NCBI GenBank assembly: GCA_021779275.1
Contig: JAJYAX010000069.1
Location: forward strand, 1 to 7,373
Origin: Deltaproteobacteria bacterium
GTDB taxonomy: Bacteria > Desulfobacterota > Desulfobulbia > Desulfobulbales > Desulfocapsaceae
Direction: 5' to 3'
DNA length: 7,373 nucleotides
Numbering within the stretch: the first letter of the stretch is position 1; each line of letters opens with the position of its first letter. The position numbers and the translations under genes were made by a program. Positions 4,707-7,373 of the stretch are shown in pieces. Under the pieces are notes generated by a model. The model did no database searches, was not told the DNA's origin, and was given only the letters and a program-made list of their open reading frames with translations.

Positions 4707-6923
4707 ATGACCATTCCAGCCTATAAAAACCCCACAATTCCCGTTATAGAACGTATCGAAGATCTCCTGGGCCGTATGACCCTGAAAGAAAAAGCCGGGC
4801 AGTTGACCCAGTGGTTCCACCTCGGACCCGATCACCATGACCTGATACGCAAGGGCGAGATCGGTTCCGGTCTGAACGCCAACAGCGCCACGGCCGGCAA
4901 TGATCGCCAGGAGCGGGTTCTTGCCGATTGTCTCAACGATCTCCAGAAGGTGGCGGTAACGGAATCCCGTTTGGGCATCCCCTTGATCTTTGGACGGGAT
5001 GTGATTCACGGGTACCGCACCGTCGCCCCTATCCCTCTCGGGATGGCCGCCGCCTGGTCGCCTGAAATGGTTCGGGCCGCCAATACCATTGCCGCCAGGG
5101 AGGCGCGCGCCGACGGTATCCACTGGGGGTTCTCGCCCATGCTCGATATCGCCCGCGACCCGCGCTGGGGGCGGGTCGCCGAGGGCTTCGGCGAAGACCC
5201 TTATCTGGCGGGAAGACTGGCCGCAGCGGCTGTGAGAGGTTTTCAGGGCAATGATCAGGACGCCATCCCTGAGCAGTTTCCTGCTGATCGAATTGTCGCC
5301 TGCGCCAAACATTTTGTCGGCTACGGGGCAGCGGAGGGCGGACGCGATTACAACACTACCGAAATCACGCGCCGGACCTTGCATAACATCTATCTGGCAA
5401 CCTTCAAGGCGGCGATACAATCCGGCTGCGGCACCGTCATGAGCGCCTTTCATGATATCGGCGGCATCCCGCTTTCCGCCCACAGGTATCTGCTCACCGA
5501 GGTCTTGAAAGAACAATGGGGTTTCGGCGGTTTTGTCGTCTCCGATTGGGGCGCGGTGTGGGAGTTGACCAACCACGGTATCGCGGCCGACGGCAATCAG
5601 GCCTCTGAGCTGGCCTGCAACGCCGGGGTGGATATGGACATGTGCGGCATGATGTACCTGAACAACCTGCCCGGTCTGGTCCAGGCCGGCAAGGTCTCCG
5701 GGGAGCGTCTGGACGATGCCGTGCGCCGGGTGCTTCGGATAAAGTTCGCCCTTGGCCTCTTTGAGAATCCGTACGCCGATCCGGATGCAGCCCAGGCTAT
5801 CCACCTCCAGGCGGAATCGCTTGCCGCCATGCGCACGATTGCCGCAGGCAGCATGGTCCTGTTGAAAAACAACGGCGTCCTGCCGCTCCGGCCGGACAAT
5901 CTGACCATCTGCCTGGGTGGGCCGCTTGCGGACCGCCGCCGGGAACTGTTCGGCTGCTGGGCTCCCGATGGGCAGGAAGAAGAGGTGACAACGCTGAAGG
6001 AGGCCATCGCCGGCAGACTGGGAGCGGAAACCCGGCTGCATCATTACGATTTGGGGGATGATGCTGTTAAACTGGCGCGTTCAAGCGATGTGATGATCCT
6101 GGCCATCGGAGAATCGGAGGGCCGCTCGGGCGAGGATAACTGCACGACCACCATAGATCTGCCCGCCGGCCAGGAGGCCCTGGTGGAGTCGGCACGCCGT
6201 ATGGAAATCCCCATTGTCGCCGTTGTGTTCGGCGGCCGCCCGCTGAATCTGACCCGGGTGATGGACTGGGCCGACGCCGTCCTCTTCGCCTGGCACCCCG
6301 GCATCACCGGCGGTCTGGGGGTGGCCGATGTCCTTTTCGGGGAGGTGAATCCATCGGGCCGGCTGCCGATCACCTTTCCCCGGTCCACGGGGCAGATCCC
6401 GCTGTACTACAACCATCGTTCCACCGGGAGGCCGATGCCTCAGGGCAGCCGCCGTTATTCCCGTTATGTTGACTCGCTCGATTCCCCGCTCTTCCCCTTC
6501 GGTTTCGGACTGTCGTATACGACCTTCGACTATGGCAATCTGCGTATCTCTCAGGCGCCTCAAACACCGGAAATGCTGGTTGCCGCCGAGGTGACAAACA
6601 CCGGCGCCAGGGCTGGAATCACCGTCGCCCAATGTTATGTGCGGGATGTCGTTGCCAGCGCGGCGCGCCCGGTGCGGGAACTGAAAGGATTCGAGCGGAT
6701 CGCGCTCGAACCGGGCGAAACGAAAATCATTACCTTCAGACTTGGCCCGAAGGAACTTACCTTTCTGGACGATGACGGCAACGAGGTCCTTGAACCCGGT
6801 CGTTTCCAGGTCTGGGTCGGCGGCGACAGCACTGCCGAATTGGGCGCGGAATTCGAGATCACCCCGGACGGAAAGTGGGTTGCGGGGGTGACCGGGACTG
6901 CAAAAGACTCAGTCAAGGGGTAG
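4707..6923 (+). CDS. GH3 beta-glucosidase (BglX-like architecture), cytoplasmic
   Basis: Encodes 738 residues, a full-length three-domain family 3 glycoside hydrolase (retaining) that releases glucose from the non-reducing end of beta-glucosides or oligosaccharides. Domains in order: TIM barrel (about 15-350) with LGIPLIFGRDVIHGYRT (89-105), the K201-H202 substrate pair in CAKHFVGYG, and nucleophile D280 in GFVVSDWGA (275-283); alpha/beta sandwich (about 375-605) with likely acid/base E476 in GESEGRSGED (468-477) and FPFGFGLSYTTF (596-607); C-terminal fibronectin type III-like domain (about 620-720) with YVRD and RPVRELKGF. All key residues are present. The N-terminus MTIPAYKNPTIPVIERIEDLL is hydrophilic and the start is fixed by a strong ribosome binding site, so the enzyme stays in the cytosol, unlike periplasmic BglX. 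Divergent from the transporter-GH5-EEP operon, which suggests it finishes the same substrate. Exact linkage preference, and xylosidase side activity, cannot be told. Confidence 0.95.
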   Translation: MTIPAYKNPTIPVIERIEDLLGRMTLKEKAGQLTQWFHLGPDHHDLIRKGEIGSGLNANSATAGNDRQERVLADCLNDLQKVAVTESRLGIPLIFGRDVIHGYRTVAPIPLGMAAAWSPEMVRAANTIAAREARADGIHWGFSPMLDIARDPRWGRVAEGFGEDPYLAGRLAAAAVRGFQGNDQDAIPEQFPADRIVACAKHFVGYGAAEGGRDYNTTEITRRTLHNIYLATFKAAIQSGCGTVMSAFHDIGGIPLSAHRYLLTEVLKEQWGFGGFVVSDWGAVWELTNHGIAADGNQASELACNAGVDMDMCGMMYLNNLPGLVQAGKVSGERLDDAVRRVLRIKFALGLFENPYADPDAAQAIHLQAESLAAMRTIAAGSMVLLKNNGVLPLRPDNLTICLGGPLADRRRELFGCWAPDGQEEEVTTLKEAIAGRLGAETRLHHYDLGDDAVKLARSSDVMILAIGESEGRSGEDNCTTTIDLPAGQEALVESARRMEIPIVAVVFGGRPLNLTRVMDWADAVLFAWHPGITGGLGVADVLFGEVNPSGRLPITFPRSTGQIPLYYNHRSTGRPMPQGSRRYSRYVDSLDSPLFPFGFGLSYTTFDYGNLRISQAPQTPEMLVAAEVTNTGARAGITVAQCYVRDVVASAARPVRELKGFERIALEPGETKIITFRLGPKELTFLDDDGNEVLEPGRFQVWVGGDSTAELGAEFEITPDGKWVAGVTGTAKDSVKG

Positions 6924-6936
6924 GGTGGGTGAGGGT

Positions 6937-7373
6937 ATGAAGAGGAGTCGAAAACTCATTCTCGGCGCCGCACTGGCGACCCTCTGCCTTTGTGCCAACC
7001 TGCATGCCTCTGACTTAAATCTCACGCCGCTCCCCGGCACCCCGTTGCGTGTGGAAGTCCTGGATGCGCTTCGACATGAGGTGAAGCGCATCCACGGACT
7101 GGATATGGTGTTTGTCGTCAGGTATCTGAAAGTCAAGGACGGTTGGGCGTGGGTACATACGCTGCCCCAGTCGCCGGATGCTTCGAATCGGTATGAGGAT
7201 CTGTCCGCCCTTCTGCAGCTTCAAGATGGGGCGTGGACGGTCGTCGAGATCCCCTGCGGTGAAGAGGAAAATCCGGATTGTCTGCATGGGCCTGAATATT
7301 TCTCCGGGCTCCAGAGGAGGTTCCCCGGTGCACCCACCGTAATCTTTCCCAGCCGGGCGCACGGACTGACGGA
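6937..7373 (+). CDS. Uncharacterised exported protein, 3' end cut by the window
   Basis: An open frame runs from ATG 6937 to the window end (145 codons, no stop), so it is partial. It begins 13 bp after the GH3 stop with a purine-rich GGTGGGTGAGGGT leader that can serve as ribosome binding site, so it is probably co-transcribed with GH3. The N-terminus MKRSRKLILGAALATLCLCA is a typical type I signal peptide with likely cleavage after LHA (residue 24); the cysteines at 17 and 19 do not form a lipobox. The mature part has an alternating helix/strand pattern: LRVEVLDALRHEVKRIHG, then VFVVRYLKVKDGWAWVHTLP, then LQDGAWTVVEIPCGEEENPDC. This resembles small secreted proteins of unknown function that I have seen annotated only as hypothetical. 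Nothing visible is catalytic. Two cysteines (C109 and C117 region) could form a disulphide in the periplasm. Its exported state contrasts with the cytosolic GH3 before it, so a shared function is doubtful. Confidence 0.8.
   Translation, partial: MKRSRKLILGAALATLCLCANLHASDLNLTPLPGTPLRVEVLDALRHEVKRIHGLDMVFVVRYLKVKDGWAWVHTLPQSPDASNRYEDLSALLQLQDGAWTVVEIPCGEEENPDCLHGPEYFSGLQRRFPGAPTVIFPSRAHGLT

Noticed and set aside
4545..6044. Open frame of 499 codons on the minus strand opposite the GH3 gene
   Set aside because: It lies almost wholly antisense to a gene with complete GH3 motifs and its translation is rich in Gly, Arg, Pro and His without any recognisable domain; long antisense frames are common in GC-rich genes.
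1..7373. CRISPR array, tRNA, insertion sequence or phage attachment site
   Set aside because: No regularly spaced repeats, no cloverleaf-like segments, no transposase-like frames and no terminal inverted repeats seen on either strand.

Overview
The window has moderate to high GC by eye, no introns and tightly packed genes with Shine-Dalgarno sites, so it is bacterial chromosome. The last gene encodes a protein with a type I signal peptide, and the transporter resembles the SbmA/YddA type, which suggests a Gram-negative host. A Desulfobacterota-like or other proteobacterial-type lineage is a guess from protein style only. I see no rRNA, tRNA, CRISPR array, insertion sequence or phage gene.

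Layout: a divergent promoter region (about 4385-4706) separates two transcription units. Leftward (minus strand) lie four genes in order of transcription: an ABC-type membrane protein with a fused nucleotide-binding domain (4384 to 2696), a GH5 glycosidase resembling fungal exo-beta-1,3-glucanases (2668 to 1490), an endonuclease/exonuclease/phosphatase-fold hydrolase (1493 to 711), and a nitroreductase-family flavoprotein (689 to 15). Gaps are 27 bp, a 4-bp ATGA overlap and 21 bp, so this is very probably one operon. Rightward (plus strand) lie a GH3 beta-glucosidase (4707-6923) and, 13 bp after its stop, the start of an uncharacterised exported protein (from 6937, cut by the window end).

The two glycosidases carry complete catalytic residues and neither has a signal peptide. 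The simplest reading is intracellular breakdown of a beta-glucan oligosaccharide or beta-glucoside: entry through the membrane protein, attack by GH5 and GH3, and removal of a phospho- or phosphodiester group by the EEP enzyme. The substrate cannot be read from the sequence.

The most striking observation is in the transporter. Its membrane domain and reading frame are intact, but the nucleotide-binding domain has lost the Walker A GK[ST], the Walker B aspartate, the Q-loop glutamine and the signature serine. It looks like a pseudo-ATPase, an intermediate between ATP-driven ABC half-transporters and the related proton-driven SbmA/BacA proteins that lack an ATPase domain. A second lead is a pair of near-identical, near-palindromic 11-mers (AGGC[AG]TACCT[CT]) in the divergent promoter region, which could be operators for a shared regulator.
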